Assembly: GCA_009760885.1 (NCBI GenBank)
Contig: CM019718.1
Location: 30,651,530-30,715,529, forward strand
Direction of reading: 5' to 3'
Source of the DNA: Achatina immaculata
Taxonomy: Eukaryota > Mollusca > Gastropoda > Stylommatophora > Achatinidae
DNA length: 64,000 nt
Under the pieces are notes generated by a model that was not told where the DNA came from, made no database searches, and saw only the letters and a program-made list of their open reading frames with translations. Numbering within the stretch: position 1 is the stretch's first letter; each line of letters begins with the position of its first letter. The position numbers and the translations under genes were made by a program. Positions 57,301 through 62,675 of the stretch are shown piece after piece.

Positions 57301-57740
57301 TTTATGTATAGCATGAAGACTCTTAGGAAACCAAACTTTTTTACAGACTCTAGCATCAGGGGTTCCACATCAAGTCTTGCCCCATTACCAGGGTGAGCAC
57401 TGAGATGTAGGACAGGGTCTTGACTAGCTCTAGTTTACACTAGTAGCCATTTAGGCTTTCACATGTTACACTTGGTGAGTGAGAGAAAAATAAGATATCA
57501 AGAGATGCTTGGTCATGTGCTTATACCTAAGAGCTCAGCAGATGTATGGGAAAAAAAAAGCCAAGTTTATGATTTGTATTTGTTCTTACAATACTTTTAT
57601 TTTTCTGTTTTCATCATAAACAGTGGAGCAACTATGATCAAGGCTGGGGAGGATATGAAGATGATTATGATGATGGCTGGGATGGTTACGAGGAGGATGA
57701 TTATTATGAAGTTGGCTGGAACAGCTATGGCCACAAGTAA
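21191..57740 (+). CDS. HNRNPUL1: hnRNP U-like protein (HNRNPUL1 type), complete 17-exon gene, 755 aa
   Basis: The exons listed below join to 2268 coding bases with all splice phases agreeing and GT-AG borders at all 16 introns. The domains are a SAP motif (residues 5-41), a Glu/Asp-rich region (about 53-150), an RS-like basic stretch (154-192), SPRY (about 196-385), a P-loop kinase-like domain with Walker A GLPGAGKT (422-429) and the family-conserved DQTNVY (499-504), an Arg-rich RG/RGG region (about 605-717), and a C-terminal acidic aromatic tail rich in GWD/YDD (718-755). SAP binds AT-rich DNA, and SPRY and RGG serve protein and RNA contacts. The family works in nuclear RNA processing, export and the DNA damage response. 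The segment [17 protein letters not shown] favours HNRNPUL1 over HNRNPU. Length is near vertebrate paralogues (about 750-860 residues). The long proline-rich tail of vertebrate UL1 is absent. The start ATG was chosen because it opens directly into SAP with no upstream in-frame coding. Confidence 0.95.
21685..22833 (-). mobile_element. mariner-like DNA transposon with deleted transposase
   Basis: The element spans 21687-22831, flanked by TA. The inverted ends match well: CGAGGGGTGATTGATAAG at the left and CGAGGGTTGACTGATGAA read inward from the right. The minus strand encodes transposase with a helix-turn-helix ([19 protein letters not shown], then DDPRPGR), the [12 protein letters not shown] segment and [11 protein letters not shown]. 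The part between the HTH region and FQPETK is deleted, removing the first catalytic Asp region, and there are stops after QAKLK. It is inactive. Confidence 0.9.
22085..22675 (-). pseudogene. mariner transposase pseudogene, N-terminal part
   Basis: The open frame of 196 codons begins [20 protein letters not shown]. It is missing the block normally found between the IIHNDL and HHFQPETK segments. The rest of the protein lies in a second frame at 21773-22069. Confidence 0.85.
23692..23852 (-). mobile_element. LINE-C 3'-end fragment inside Tigger
   Basis: Same sequence as the other LINE-C copies; it breaks the Tigger element on its left side. Confidence 0.7.
23881..24240 (-). pseudogene. Tigger transposase pseudogene fragment
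   Basis: A 119-codon open piece of a pogo/Tigger transposase, recognised by the helix-turn-helix ([10 protein letters not shown]) and the following linker, ending near [12 protein letters not shown] sequence. Frameshifts lie on both sides. Confidence 0.65.
24833..24951 (+). CDS. HNRNPUL1: HNRNPUL1-type exon 2: acidic region (residues 44-83)
   Basis: This exon encodes [20 protein letters not shown] and further Glu/Asp-rich sequence. Acceptor TGTAG, donor GAG/GTATTC, phase 0. Confidence 0.9.
25365..25650 (+). pseudogene. Decayed RNase H domain from a retroelement
   Basis: The plus strand reads [11 protein letters not shown], then (after a stop) [20 protein letters not shown] and LAGRAK. This is the order of the last two catalytic blocks of a LINE-type RNase H (Asp near DS, then the HAG-equivalent and the ADRLAG Asp). 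A stop separates the blocks. It is of a different subfamily from the RNase H at 44682-46670. Confidence 0.55.
26075..26642 (-). repeat. NAE2 copy 1, antisense
   Basis: Non-coding sequence that aligns in order with 36340-36975 in the opposite direction. Shared blocks include the GGTTGGTGGACAGATGGGGA region and GAACGACTGTGTTAAGA-like ends. A GAA tail is not visible at its end. Confidence 0.75.
26818..27016 (+). CDS. HNRNPUL1: HNRNPUL1-type exon 3: acidic region (residues 84-149)
   Basis: This exon encodes [20 protein letters not shown] and a run rich in Glu, Asp and Gly, including [14 protein letters not shown]. Acceptor GGCAG, donor GAAG/GTATTG, phase 1. Confidence 0.9.
27017..27914 (+). other. 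Intron 3 of the HNRNPUL1-type gene
   Basis: A dispersed repeat D piece (about 27595-27720) is the only thing recognised. Confidence 0.5.
27915..28097 (+). CDS. HNRNPUL1: HNRNPUL1-type exon 4: RS-like basic region and start of SPRY (residues 150-210)
   Basis: This exon encodes [20 protein letters not shown] followed by [12 protein letters not shown], in which the block SRSRDRHR is repeated. It then has SPPPRK and the [11 protein letters not shown] lead into SPRY. Acceptor TTCACAG, donor AGAT/GTTAGT, phase 1. The basic run should act as a nuclear localisation signal. Confidence 0.9.
28228..28582 (+). mobile_element. LINE 3'-end fragment with (TGATGA)n tail, copy 1
   Basis: The plus strand reads [20 protein letters not shown], then [10 protein letters not shown] and ...[12 protein letters not shown], followed directly by (TGA)n. 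This is the usual 3' end of an RTE-like LINE. A second copy is at 63096-63428. Confidence 0.8.
28722..28861 (+). CDS. HNRNPUL1: HNRNPUL1-type exon 5: SPRY (residues 211-257)
   Basis: This exon encodes [20 protein letters not shown] and [20 protein letters not shown], strongly conserved SPRY core. Acceptor TTCCCAG, donor AAG/GTAATC. Confidence 0.95.
29131..29316. repeat. 59-bp repeat carrying copies of the exon 6 splice acceptor
   Basis: CATTTTAG-type blocks fall at 29131, 29190 and 29249, and the real acceptor CATTTTCAG at 29308. The spacing is exactly 59 bp, and the GGTTGCTTCATTAAGACATG sequence is shared between units. See the finding on this site. Confidence 0.95.
29317..29416 (+). CDS. 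HNRNPUL1: HNRNPUL1-type exon 6: SPRY (residues 258-290)
   Basis: This exon encodes [20 protein letters not shown] and [13 protein letters not shown]. Acceptor TTTTCAG, donor CTAG/GTACAG, phase 1. Confidence 0.95.
29417..30560 (+). other. Intron 6 of the HNRNPUL1-type gene
   Basis: The intron holds an antisense RTE fragment near 30115-30312 and an A-run at about 30070. An open frame at 29547-29843 has no recognisable homology. Confidence 0.6.
30115..30312 (-). mobile_element. RTE-like LINE, short 3' fragment
   Basis: Matches the antisense 3' region of the copies at 1-986 and 15342-15733 (blocks for the GRPRRRWLQD-coding region). 5'-truncated. Confidence 0.8.
30561..30673 (+). CDS. HNRNPUL1: HNRNPUL1-type exon 7: SPRY (residues 291-328)
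   Basis: This exon encodes [20 protein letters not shown] and [18 protein letters not shown]. Acceptor TTTCAG, donor TTG/GTAAGT. Confidence 0.95.
31090..31270 (+). repeat. Possible tRNA-derived SINE
   Basis: AGATGGTAGCTTAGGAGTTA resembles a Pol III A-box, and a GAGTTTTATCCC block about 50 bp on resembles a worn B-box. A tail block GGGGAAATTGCCACAG follows. Confidence 0.4.
31340..32026. mobile_element. piggyBac-like non-autonomous element
   Basis: The element spans 31344-32022 and is flanked by TTAA at 31340-31343 and 32023-32026. The ends CTCATTCCCTGCCATGG and (inward) CTCTTCCCATGCTACAG are inverted and similar. No transposase ORF is seen. Confidence 0.55.
32199..32354 (+). CDS. HNRNPUL1: HNRNPUL1-type exon 8: SPRY (residues 329-380)
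   Basis: This exon encodes [20 protein letters not shown] and [19 protein letters not shown], the end of SPRY. Acceptor CCTTAG, donor AGG/GTAAGC, phase 0. Confidence 0.95.
32560..33060. repeat. Minisatellite, units of about 26-39 bp
   Basis: About a dozen tandem units of ATTCATATATACACTGCCT plus (C/G)ATGCCTTCTGATAAA, with shortened units lacking the CATG block. It lies in intron 8. Confidence 0.95.
33395..33490 (+). repeat. Dispersed repeat D, partial copy
   Basis: Shares the CCATAGCTGACAAAGACCCT and CTACAGGCTGGCTGAGTAA blocks with the copy at 17335. Confidence 0.45.
33705..34000 (-). repeat. Dispersed repeat D, inverted copy
   Basis: Contains the complements of the blocks at 17335-17650 in reverse order, including CTTCTTTAGCAGACTCCACC and GGGACAGGGTCTTGATCAGC. 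Confidence 0.55.
34028..34330 (-). mobile_element. LINE-C 3'-end fragment, longest clean copy
   Basis: The complement reads [20 protein letters not shown], later [20 protein letters not shown] and [19 protein letters not shown]. This is the usual C-terminal signature of CR1/RTE-type LINEs. Confidence 0.75.
34797..34904 (+). CDS. HNRNPUL1: HNRNPUL1-type exon 9: SPRY to P-loop linker (residues 381-416)
   Basis: This exon encodes [20 protein letters not shown] and [16 protein letters not shown]. Acceptor ATGTAG, donor GAG/GTTTGC, phase 0. Confidence 0.95.
35477..36175 (-). mobile_element. Tc1-like transposon relic
   Basis: The complement carries the DDE end of a Tc1 transposase: a worn RPHV-type block, then [20 protein letters not shown] (the DD34E Glu lies in this block) and [18 protein letters not shown]. 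The candidate left end is AAAAAAGAAATGCAACAC. The right end was not found. Confidence 0.65.
36330..36985 (+). mobile_element. NAE2 copy 2 with GAAGAAGAAGAAG tail and 12-bp duplication
   Basis: AGGTGCAGATTC occurs just before the element (about 36330) and again right after the GAA tail (about 36983). This is a target-site duplication of about 12 bp. The body matches 26075-26642. There is no convincing ORF. The tail type is the same as that of NAE1 and the I-type LINE. Confidence 0.8.
37100..39160. repeat. 32-bp minisatellite interrupted by NAE1
   Basis: Units contain CCAGCCAGAGAAGGTCTTAC and CACACAGTGACC. They lie at about 37100-37406 and resume at 38833-39160 after the NAE1 insertion. Towards the right edge the unit changes to one containing AAACACAAAGTATTCTACC. 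Confidence 0.95.
37395..38844 (+). mobile_element. NAE1 copy F, 5'-truncated, inside the minisatellite
   Basis: The insert spans 37407-38832. The flanks are GTGACCCCAGCC and GTGACCCTAGCC (12 bp, one mismatch, which may reflect unit variation). It starts at GCTGTTGGCGAGAT. It has four 107-bp units (about 37824, 37931, 38038, 38146) against three in copy A, then three hairpin units and the GAAGAAGAAG tail. Confidence 0.9.
39725..39847 (+). CDS. HNRNPUL1: HNRNPUL1-type exon 10: Walker A (residues 417-457)
   Basis: This exon encodes [20 protein letters not shown] and [14 protein letters not shown]. The P-loop GLPGAGKT is intact. Acceptor TTGCAG, donor AAG/GTGTGT, phase 0. Confidence 0.95.
39937..40445 (-). 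mobile_element. LINE-C fragment with longer C-terminal region
   Basis: Besides the 3'-end signature, the complement reads [20 protein letters not shown] and [10 protein letters not shown]. These are typical of the region after the LINE RT. A mariner element follows immediately at a TA. Confidence 0.7.
40444..41733 (+). mobile_element. mariner-like element, decayed, sense strand
   Basis: TA precedes the end TGAGGTGTGTTCAGAAAATA. The sense strand encodes worn transposase in pieces: [48 protein letters not shown] (catalytic Asp) and [10 protein letters not shown], ending in VDGGYVE. Several stops and frameshifts are present. The right end is only weakly recognisable and runs into an A-run. Confidence 0.8.
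42127..42255 (+). CDS. HNRNPUL1: HNRNPUL1-type exon 11 (residues 458-500)
   Basis: This exon encodes [20 protein letters not shown] and [17 protein letters not shown]. This exon most clearly separates UL1 from HNRNPU. Acceptor TTCCAG, donor CAG/GTAAGA, phase 0. Confidence 0.95.
43120..44060. repeat. 35-bp minisatellite with an inserted LINE tail
   Basis: About 24 units of TCAGTTACAGAAATTAATGT plus GGACATTGGTTCATA or a close variant. The array is broken at 43627-43749 by a tiny LINE insertion. Confidence 0.95.
43615..43761 (+). mobile_element. I-superfamily LINE, 123-bp 3' stub
   Basis: The insert spans 43627-43749 with identical flanks ATCTCAGTTACA at 43615-43626 and 43750-43761. It is just the last residues of the LINE ORF ([13 protein letters not shown] region), its stop and the GCGAACGAAGAAG tail. 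Confidence 0.9.
44669..46683 (+). mobile_element. I-superfamily LINE copy 2, 5'-truncated, with 13-bp duplication
   Basis: The insert spans 44682-46670 with identical 13-bp flanks ATAGCAACCATTT. It is truncated inside the RT. The 3' end is GTGCGAACGAAGAAGAAG with about seven GAA units. It is the best-preserved LINE coding copy in the window for its 3' half. Confidence 0.95.
44759..46630 (+). CDS. LINE ORF2 fragment: reverse transcriptase and RNase H, intact C-terminus
   Basis: The open frame continues in frame upstream to the insertion edge ([13 protein letters not shown]). It carries RT motif [16 protein letters not shown], motif [11 protein letters not shown] and RNase H blocks [19 protein letters not shown] and [19 protein letters not shown]. 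It ends after [17 protein letters not shown] with [10 protein letters not shown] and a stop just ahead of the tail. Its match to the copy at 12235 is about 99 per cent by eye. The endonuclease and ORF1 are missing. Confidence 0.9.
   Translation: MWKLRNCNVNGRLYNWIKSYLHNRRARVVMDGHKSQKVLLRHGVPQGGVLSPTLFLVFINDLVKELPYGIKAALYADDLVMWCTDEYATVATQRLQRAADILTSWTNKWCVSINTEKSSTTLFTLSSKQKAGKIFVNEIPLRMDNQPTYLGVTLDSKLTWKQHINSAEAKARRKLAILRKLSGTTWGASERILKNVYQQSILPHLEYGSTSWCTASNTTLHNLDKVQNQSLRIITGAMRSTPIVEMQKIVGVQPLKERRDTKVMTMGEKFLSSVSHPLKERFNNLALGRLKRSSFIHQAKRMRKLIPDLPTVVTPLSSVPEHTPWKEADYTQITIQTEVKGVQNGEMQSSLVRSIATLSVLDDKYPCDTWIRVYTDGSAHNAIKNGGAGAYIEYPNNTIDKISIPTGKYCNNFDAEVRAIIAAVEKLSDSRIDTCPVVILTDARSVLEALQCNKLPDLKDALSKIGLQHGVTLQWIPSHCGIPGNEKADHLAKEGTEMEQPDIPVTYNQKKSMIKTYRKPQTPPHDDYHMLNRKEQVTIFRLRTGHSRLRSHMYTKFKVGTTNLCTCAQVPQTVEHILQNCINYETLRNNYWPSETTKEDKLYGSIHELQKTVKFIQETGLQI
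47177..47960 (-). mobile_element. Old I-type LINE relic
   Basis: The complement reads in broken frames a worn ADDLV-type block, [20 protein letters not shown] and [20 protein letters not shown]. This is the order of the LINE at 44682 but far more diverged. The mariner element directly abuts it. Confidence 0.7.
48988..49310 (-). mobile_element. LINE C-terminal relic with GAA-type tail
   Basis: A CTTCTTCTTCTTC run starts it on the plus strand. The complement reads [17 protein letters not shown] and [15 protein letters not shown], a decayed form of the post-RNase-H domain. It is a relative of the I-type LINE and a different subfamily. Confidence 0.6.
51575..51915. repeat. 58-bp tandem repeat, about six units
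   Basis: Units of TGTGTTTCTTATTATCACCT plus CTCAAATTGTTCTCAGTAAC and CTCAATGCTGTATAATTC. It lies in intron 11, about 0.5 kb before exon 12. Confidence 0.95.
52429..52597 (+). CDS. HNRNPUL1: HNRNPUL1-type exon 12 (residues 501-556)
   Basis: This exon encodes [20 protein letters not shown] and [16 protein letters not shown], the second half of the kinase-like domain, with [15 protein letters not shown]. Acceptor GCTAG, donor AAAG/GTAATA, phase 1. Confidence 0.95.
52598..53470 (+). other. Intron 12 of the HNRNPUL1-type gene
   Basis: AT-rich with a short TA repeat near 53000. Two copies of CTTCATGATTTACTGC(T/C)ATC lie near 52832 and 52866. No gene or transposon was recognised. Confidence 0.5.
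53471..53626 (+). CDS. HNRNPUL1: HNRNPUL1-type exon 13 (residues 557-608)
   Basis: This exon encodes [20 protein letters not shown] and [20 protein letters not shown], ending in an Arg-rich start of the RG region. Acceptor CTCTCAG, donor GAAA/GTAAGC, phase 1. Confidence 0.95.
53735..53815 (+). mobile_element. GAA-tailed LINE stub (diverged)
   Basis: GCAAGAGACGGGAGTGCAGA followed by CATAGACAG and AAGAAGAAG resembles the last 80 bases of the I-type LINE (CAAGAGACAGGACTGCAGAT). It comes from a related, older subfamily. Confidence 0.5.
53816..54649 (+). other. Rest of intron 13 of the HNRNPUL1-type gene
   Basis: The region holds a possible tRNA-derived SINE near its right end. The rest is not recognised. 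Confidence 0.5.
54420..54545 (-). repeat. tRNA-derived SINE head
   Basis: The complement reads AGTAAGTTGTTAGTACACTA, then about 20 bases on GATCAGCAGTTCGAATCAAG. These are a worn A-box and a good Pol III B-box (GTTCGAATC) at the right distance. It is not a functional tRNA because the stems do not fold cleanly by eye. Confidence 0.55.
54650..54775 (+). CDS. HNRNPUL1: HNRNPUL1-type exon 14: Arg/Ser/Tyr-rich (residues 609-650)
   Basis: This exon encodes [20 protein letters not shown] and [20 protein letters not shown]. Acceptor TTTCAG, donor AGAG/GTCAGT, phase 1. Confidence 0.9.
54776..55410 (+). other. Intron 14 of the HNRNPUL1-type gene
   Basis: Nothing recognised. AT-rich. Confidence 0.4.
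55411..55520 (+). CDS. HNRNPUL1: HNRNPUL1-type exon 15: RGG repeats (residues 651-687)
   Basis: This exon encodes [20 protein letters not shown] and [14 protein letters not shown]. The YRGG unit is repeated three times, typical of RNA-binding RGG domains. Acceptor TTTTCAG, donor AAG/GTACTT. Confidence 0.9.
55521..56205 (+). other. Start of intron 15 of the HNRNPUL1-type gene
   Basis: Nothing recognised before the LINE fragment that follows. Confidence 0.4.
56206..56505 (-). mobile_element. I-superfamily LINE, 278-bp 3' fragment
   Basis: The insert spans 56217-56494 with identical flanks GATGTCATGAT at 56206-56216 and 56495-56505. It covers the post-RNase-H domain and GAA tail only. It is antisense within intron 15. 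Confidence 0.9.
56708..56797 (+). CDS. HNRNPUL1: HNRNPUL1-type exon 16: RGG/Trp-rich (residues 688-717)
   Basis: This exon encodes [20 protein letters not shown] and [10 protein letters not shown]. Acceptor CATCAG, donor AAA/GTAAGT, phase 0. Confidence 0.9.
56798..57623 (+). other. Intron 16 of the HNRNPUL1-type gene
   Basis: A weak match to dispersed repeat D at about 57350-57450 (GACAGGGTCTTGACTAGCTC). Otherwise nothing recognised. Confidence 0.4.
57624..57740 (+). CDS. HNRNPUL1: HNRNPUL1-type exon 17: acidic aromatic C-terminus and stop (residues 718-755)
   Basis: This exon encodes [20 protein letters not shown] and [18 protein letters not shown], then TAA. Acceptor AAACAG. The tail is a Tyr/Trp/Asp low-complexity sequence of the kind found in condensate-forming RNA-binding proteins. 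Confidence 0.95.
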   Translation, partial: WSNYDQGWGGYEDDYDDGWDGYEEDDYYEVGWNSYGHK

Positions 57741-58480
57741 ACTACAGCATCCTCTACTAGACAGAGCTATGATTAAACTACAATGCCCTGTACTAGACAG
57801 AAAAGCCTAGGCCATGTGCAAAATTGGCATGTTAAGTTCTCTAATTTTTATAATGTTGCTGTATTTTCCTTTGGCACTGTTTTCATGTATGGCCCATTTT
57901 ATAGATCTGTGTGTCTGTTATGCTGTCATTCATACATAGTGCTGATGTGTCAGAAATGTTTGTTTGTTTTCTTCATCATTAGATGTACCTGGTTAATGCC
58001 AGAGAGGGGACATGTTTGTCAGTTTTTGTTTTCTTCATGAACCTTGTTGCCTGGAGCTGGACAGGCACTGTATTTGTTTCCTATTGGCACTGTCACTGTT
58101 TGTGAGTTTTAACCATTTTGCGGCCACTCCCAAAATATTTGAAAACCTGGGACACCATCTTTCCATGTCGATGTTAGTTGGAATATGTTAACATTATTGT
58201 TGAACACAGAAGGCACAGGAAGTGGTGATAATGAAGGTCTAAAATTTGCCTTCATATCACTTTTTATTTTTTTTTTGTTAACTCCATCTTGAAAGAGTTA
58301 TTTTTTTTGCAGTGGTTTTGAAATTTGATTTTTTAACATTTTTATACATGGTGAAGGGGGAATATGGAATGTCTCATAATATTTGTTCATTTCATGTTAT
58401 AATTACAGATGGCATGCCATATCTTACTGATAATCTGATACTATTTCATTGGTTTTAATAAATTCCTGTAAATGGGGAAT
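57741..58480 (+). other. Probable 3' UTR of the HNRNPUL1-type gene
   Basis: No frames of note after the stop. T-rich stretches lead up to the polyadenylation signal at 58457. A duplicate ACTACA(G/A)(C/T)-CCT(C/G)TACTAGACAGA occurs just after the stop (about 57741 and 57777). Confidence 0.6.
58457..58462 (+). promoter_or_regulatory. Polyadenylation signal AATAAA
   Basis: First canonical AATAAA after the stop, 717 bp downstream. A second is at 59407-59412 and could give a longer 3' UTR. Confidence 0.6.
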
Positions 58481-58489
58481 GTTGATAAA

Positions 58490-59000
58490 TTTTACAAGGG
58501 TGATCCAGATGAAAACCTTAAAACCCCAATAGATGTTCTAACTGCTGTCCCAGCATCATGCAGGTTGATAACATTGTTGCTGATAATGTACAAGATCAAG
58601 GAATGTCTTGCAGGTGGCAGCACAGTGCCAATGAACTGTGTAGTGTCATCATAGCAGAGTAAAGATGACAACATCTTTGGAAACATGCATGAAATTAGAA
58701 ATTCAACCTGTTGTCCATTTTTTAAATTTAAAAACCAGAATAGATGTAGTGAGCCATGATGAATATTCAGAGCTGCAGCCGTTTCATTAACTATCGCTTG
58801 ATGATTTTCCGTCACAGTGTGTCCAGCTTTTGCAAATGACTCTGGTTTTACTGCTTGGTGTGCCTGACCTGAACAAAGGAGAGTCAGATGCAGATCTCAT
58901 GCTAGTTCAGAACTTCCTTCTCCCCTCATAAACTTGCTGCAGAAGCATCACTGTACAGAGCCTTACTCGCCAGTGAGTTTCAGTAGGTTTCACATCACAT
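58490..59000 (-). mobile_element. Possible mariner-like relic
   Basis: The complement has ENHQAIVNETAAALNIHHGS, which resembles the second helix-turn-helix of mariner transposases, and a CAAGGGTGATCCAGATGAAA block that could be a terminus. No catalytic region is readable. Confidence 0.3.
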
Positions 59001-60150
59001 CTGCCCTTCCACTTTCCTGCATATTTTTTGAGGGGTGACCATTATGACGCAGCTGCTGTGGTGTCATGTAACTAGTTGACACTGTTGTTAGCAAGATGTT
59101 TCTTAAGTAAAGTAATTAGTAACAATGCTGTAAAAATTTCTGTTGCAATTTTAAGGATTTCATTTGGTTCACCCTCATAACTTGGATTTTGTGACCTCAC
59201 AATGTGTGTCCTTTTTTATTATTATTTTGGAATGAGGTGGTATCTTCGATCAGAAAGGCAGCTGTAAGAACACAGTTTTCTATTCTTGTGCTGTATAGGA
59301 AAATATACGTTGTCTTCATTACTTTATTGTCTTAACGAACGCATTAGTGTTTTTTAAATGGTGGCATTAGCTTTCTTCTTTAATTGCGTGTTTGTTTAGT
59401 TCATAAAATAAACATTGGAATATTGAGGCAAATATTTCTTTTTTAACTTGTAGCTTGAGTGTGGGTGTGGCATGAGTGATAGAGGGCTGGCTTATTATGT
59501 GAAGGCTGTGAACTGAAGATCCCCTGCTATTATGCTTCTGTTAGCCAAGCTAACAGGAGTCAACAAATTCACTGCGTAACTGTTGTCTGATACCTTTATT
59601 ACATGATGTACAATGCCAGCTGAAAGTTCATTTCGTCGCTTGGGGTTCTGAGAAGTAAGGAACAGCACCACTGCATATTCCATGTCCAATTTGCTGCCTC
59701 TATAATGGGGTCTTAAAACTTAATTTTCTATCGGCCATCCATCCATATGTAAAGTGACCAGCTATTCTATATTATACAGGACAGTCCCGCATTTTAAGGA
59801 TTTATCACACAGATCATTTTATTTTGGTCATGACGCCTATATGTCCTCTATTTTAAAATGTCTCCCATATTGTCCCATATTCTCATTTTCAACATTTTTA
59901 GTTCCAGCATATACCCAAAATTTTTAAATTGTCTTAGGGGAAATGTTATGTTGAAGAAAAATCTCTCTGTAGAGAAGTACAGCAAGAGGTCTGACTAGCA
60001 TATTTGTAAGTAAAGTTCTAAATCTTGCCTACTGACTACAATTTTGGGTTAAAATGTAAAATTAACTCTACTCACTCTGAATGTCCCATATTTGAACCCA
60101 GAAATGTTGTTCAGGTTACCAAATGTAAAAGTGAAAGCTTGACACCTTTT
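59001..60150. other. Downstream intergenic region
   Basis: Nothing coding recognised. A second AATAAA lies at 59407. A CAGGACAGTCCCGCATTTTA block near 59778 may be part of an unidentified DNA element. Confidence 0.4.
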
Positions 60151-60214
60151 GAAGTCATACTGATAATGGTGAGACTAGTGATGGTGATTATGATGAAGAG
60201 AGTATGGGGGTACT

Positions 60215-60275
60215 AGCAAATCCCCTGGGGGTCTGTAACGGTAGAAAAGTTAAAAATCCCTGCTTTATAGCAAGA
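60215..60275 (-). mobile_element. Possible hAT terminal fragment
   Basis: GGGGGTCTGTAACGG...AAGTTAAAAATCCCTG resembles an inverted hAT end. It is not paired with another end. Confidence 0.3.
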
Positions 60276-60289
60276 TACCACGGGCGTCA

Positions 60290-60350
60290 GCTCCACTGTT
60301 CCCTCTAAACAAAAAAATCATACAGCGCACACAATTTTTGGACCCACGCA
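60290..60350 (+). mobile_element. Possible second hAT terminal fragment
   Basis: CACTGTTCCCTCTAAAC followed by an A-run and CAGCGCACACAATTTTT resembles the left end of hAT non-autonomous elements. Right end not found. Confidence 0.35.
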
Positions 60351-60654
60351 AAAAAGTAAAATGAATCTGCTACTTTTATTTTCCAGCTTCCAGATGTTAC
60401 TCTGTGCTATAATTGCGAATAAGAAAAATGCAATGATGGTACATGTTTTTCCATTACTGTTTCTTTCTTGTTGAGATATGACTTTTGGATCAGATGTTTC
60501 AATTGGTCTTTTATCGCATAGTTTCTGTAGAACTGTAGCAGAATCACTGAATAAGTAAACAAAGAAATAATCAATGCAATTAACTAAATACCAGTAACTG
60601 AAAAGTACTGCAGGTTTATCCTGTTATTAAATGTACAGGCCTTTCCAGTGTGTG

Positions 60655-61110
60655 TATGAGGGTCATACCAAAAGTCGTGAGCAAATATTTTTAAAAAATC
60701 AGAATTTATAGACAGAGAAAATATAAATATATCACCTTATCAGCATTCTTCACTTTTCAACATAATCTCCATTTCTCTGCACACATTTTCCCCATCACTC
60801 TACAAGTTTGAAAATACCCTCTTGTTAGAATTCTGTTTCAGCTGACTGAAGGCACAGATGCACTGCTTTCTGGGCGTTCTCTCCTGTGTCATAGTGATAG
60901 CCTCACATTTGTTCTTTCACAAAACTGAAAAAATAGTAATCACTGGGTGCCAGGTCAGGGCTATAGGCAGGGTGTGGAAGAATTTCCCAACCTATTTTCT
61001 GAATTTCAGTTGAGTAAAGGTTCTTCTCACAGCTTTGTGGTCTTTGGTCAACAAACGTGGGACTCAGCAGGCACAAACTTTTCTATAGCCTAGGGTTTCA
61101 ATCATTTCCT
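60655..61110 (-). mobile_element. mariner-like transposon relic, cut by NAE1
   Basis: The complement reads WEILPHPAYSPDLAPSDYYF (the D-x-x-D-type catalytic region) and, with stops, EGIFKLVE and QRNGDYVEK. The left end is GAGGGTCATACCAAAAGTCG. NAE1 copy G begins immediately after it, so the rest may have been displaced or lost. Confidence 0.75.
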
Positions 61111-62469
61111 GGTTCTAAGGACTGTTATAGCCAGAGGTGGGGCGGAGGATACGCTTTCCACTCCAGTGAAATGTCTCCAAGGTGTGCGTCTCAAATAGCC
61201 TCTGACAGTCAGGTCCAGCTCCTGGCCTTCTCATGACAGAACTGTTCAAACTGACAAGAGAAGGGCTGAAGGTGAATATCTGGCGCCTGAAAACCAGACG
61301 CTTCGGGTAGATGAGAGTCATGTTTGGTAGCTCATCTACCACTGCTGGCGAGATTCTTCAGCTGCCGTGCATGGGGGGGGGGGGGCTCCTCCCGGCCAGT
61401 GAAGAAAGGTACGAATGGGGTTGCCACAAGTGCAAAAGGTGAAAGAAAGGATAAAGTGAAGTAAACAGTAGTCTTAAGGTCAGGACTGCTCAAATTATGG
61501 CACCTCTGGTTTGGAGGTCGGCCACGTCCTATGTGCACTCATGTCGGGCGAATTGCCTGAACTGGCTTAACCCAGGGGTTAAGACACAGCTGGCGAGATT
61601 ATTCGGATGCCGTGCGTGGAGTGAAACTCCTCCCGGCCAATTAAGAAAATGCGAAAAAGAAATTAGGGTTGCCGTGCGGCGCCAATGTGAAAAAGGTGAT
61701 GGAAAGGATAAAGTGAAGCTTAGTCGGTATGTCCAATGGTCTCGCAGTGAGAGCTGCTCATATCACGGCACCTCTGCTCTAGAGGCCGGCCACGTCCGAT
61801 ATACACCTATACTGGTGAAATATGCCTAAACCGGCTTACACCAGGGGTGAAACCTGATGGCTACTTATGTTACGGTACCTCCGCTCTAGAGGTCGGTCAC
61901 GTCCTAAACACGCCCATACTGGGATAATATGCATAAACCGGCTCAACCCAGAGGTGAAACTTACTAGTGGCGAGGATTCGTCCTCCTGGACGAAAGCTCC
62001 GTCCAGGTCACAACTAGGAAGGGTAGCGGCCACGACCGCAAAATGCTGAAGTCAGAGACTCTGGACCAGGGCAGTCTTGATAGGCAACCACCTCTCACCC
62101 GGCGGGGATGTATACGTATCCTAATCACGCTGTGGTTTTCCGGTGAAAGTCCAACTCTGGACTCAATGGGCAACCACCTCTCCCCCGGCGGTTATACACG
62201 GGTATCCCAAAACACGCCGAGGTTTTCCGGTGAGAAAGTCCAACTCTAGATTAAACTGGTGCAACGAAAACCACCGTGTCACGCAATCCCGCTTATGGGA
62301 CCCACCAAGAATACAAGCTCAAGCCCTGCGATTCTCTGAACCTCTTGGGGTCCTGTCGGGGATTCCGTGTAGTCCTTTCGGGGACCACGGGACCTATCGA
62401 AGACCACAAGAGTAAATTCAATAGGATCACGGGGCGGTCTTTGAGGTAGAAGCGAACGAAGAAGAAGAA
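61111..62469 (+). mobile_element. NAE1 copy G, full length at its 5' end
   Basis: It starts GGTTCTAAGGACTG like copies A and C but differs for the next ~80 bases. It carries two 107-bp units and two hairpin units, and its tail GCGAACGAAGAAGAAGAA is identical to the I-type LINE tail. No convincing target duplication was found. A G-run of 12 bases lies at about 61373. Confidence 0.85.
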
Positions 62470-62675
62470 TGAAACCTATCGTTGCTAGCTGTTTTCTCCG
62501 TTAAGTCCTGAGACATAATTTAAACCCCATGACAGCCCGCCTTTAAAAAAAAATTTTTTTTTTTTGCCTCATTCATCATTCATGGATGTGGGAGTGGTTG
62601 GCTCCAACAAAAAGGGCTGTGTACATTGATTGATCCAATGGTATAAAACAGAACAAAAGGTAGCAGAACACACTT
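62470..62675. other. Intergenic, nothing recognised
   Basis: Short AT-rich stretch with an A/T-run. Confidence 0.4.

Noticed and set aside
59460..59540. tRNA-like sequence GTGGCATGAGTGATAGAGG
   Set aside because: The A-box is weak, and the block ACTGAAGATCCCC is not a credible B-box. I did not list it as a tRNA or SINE.
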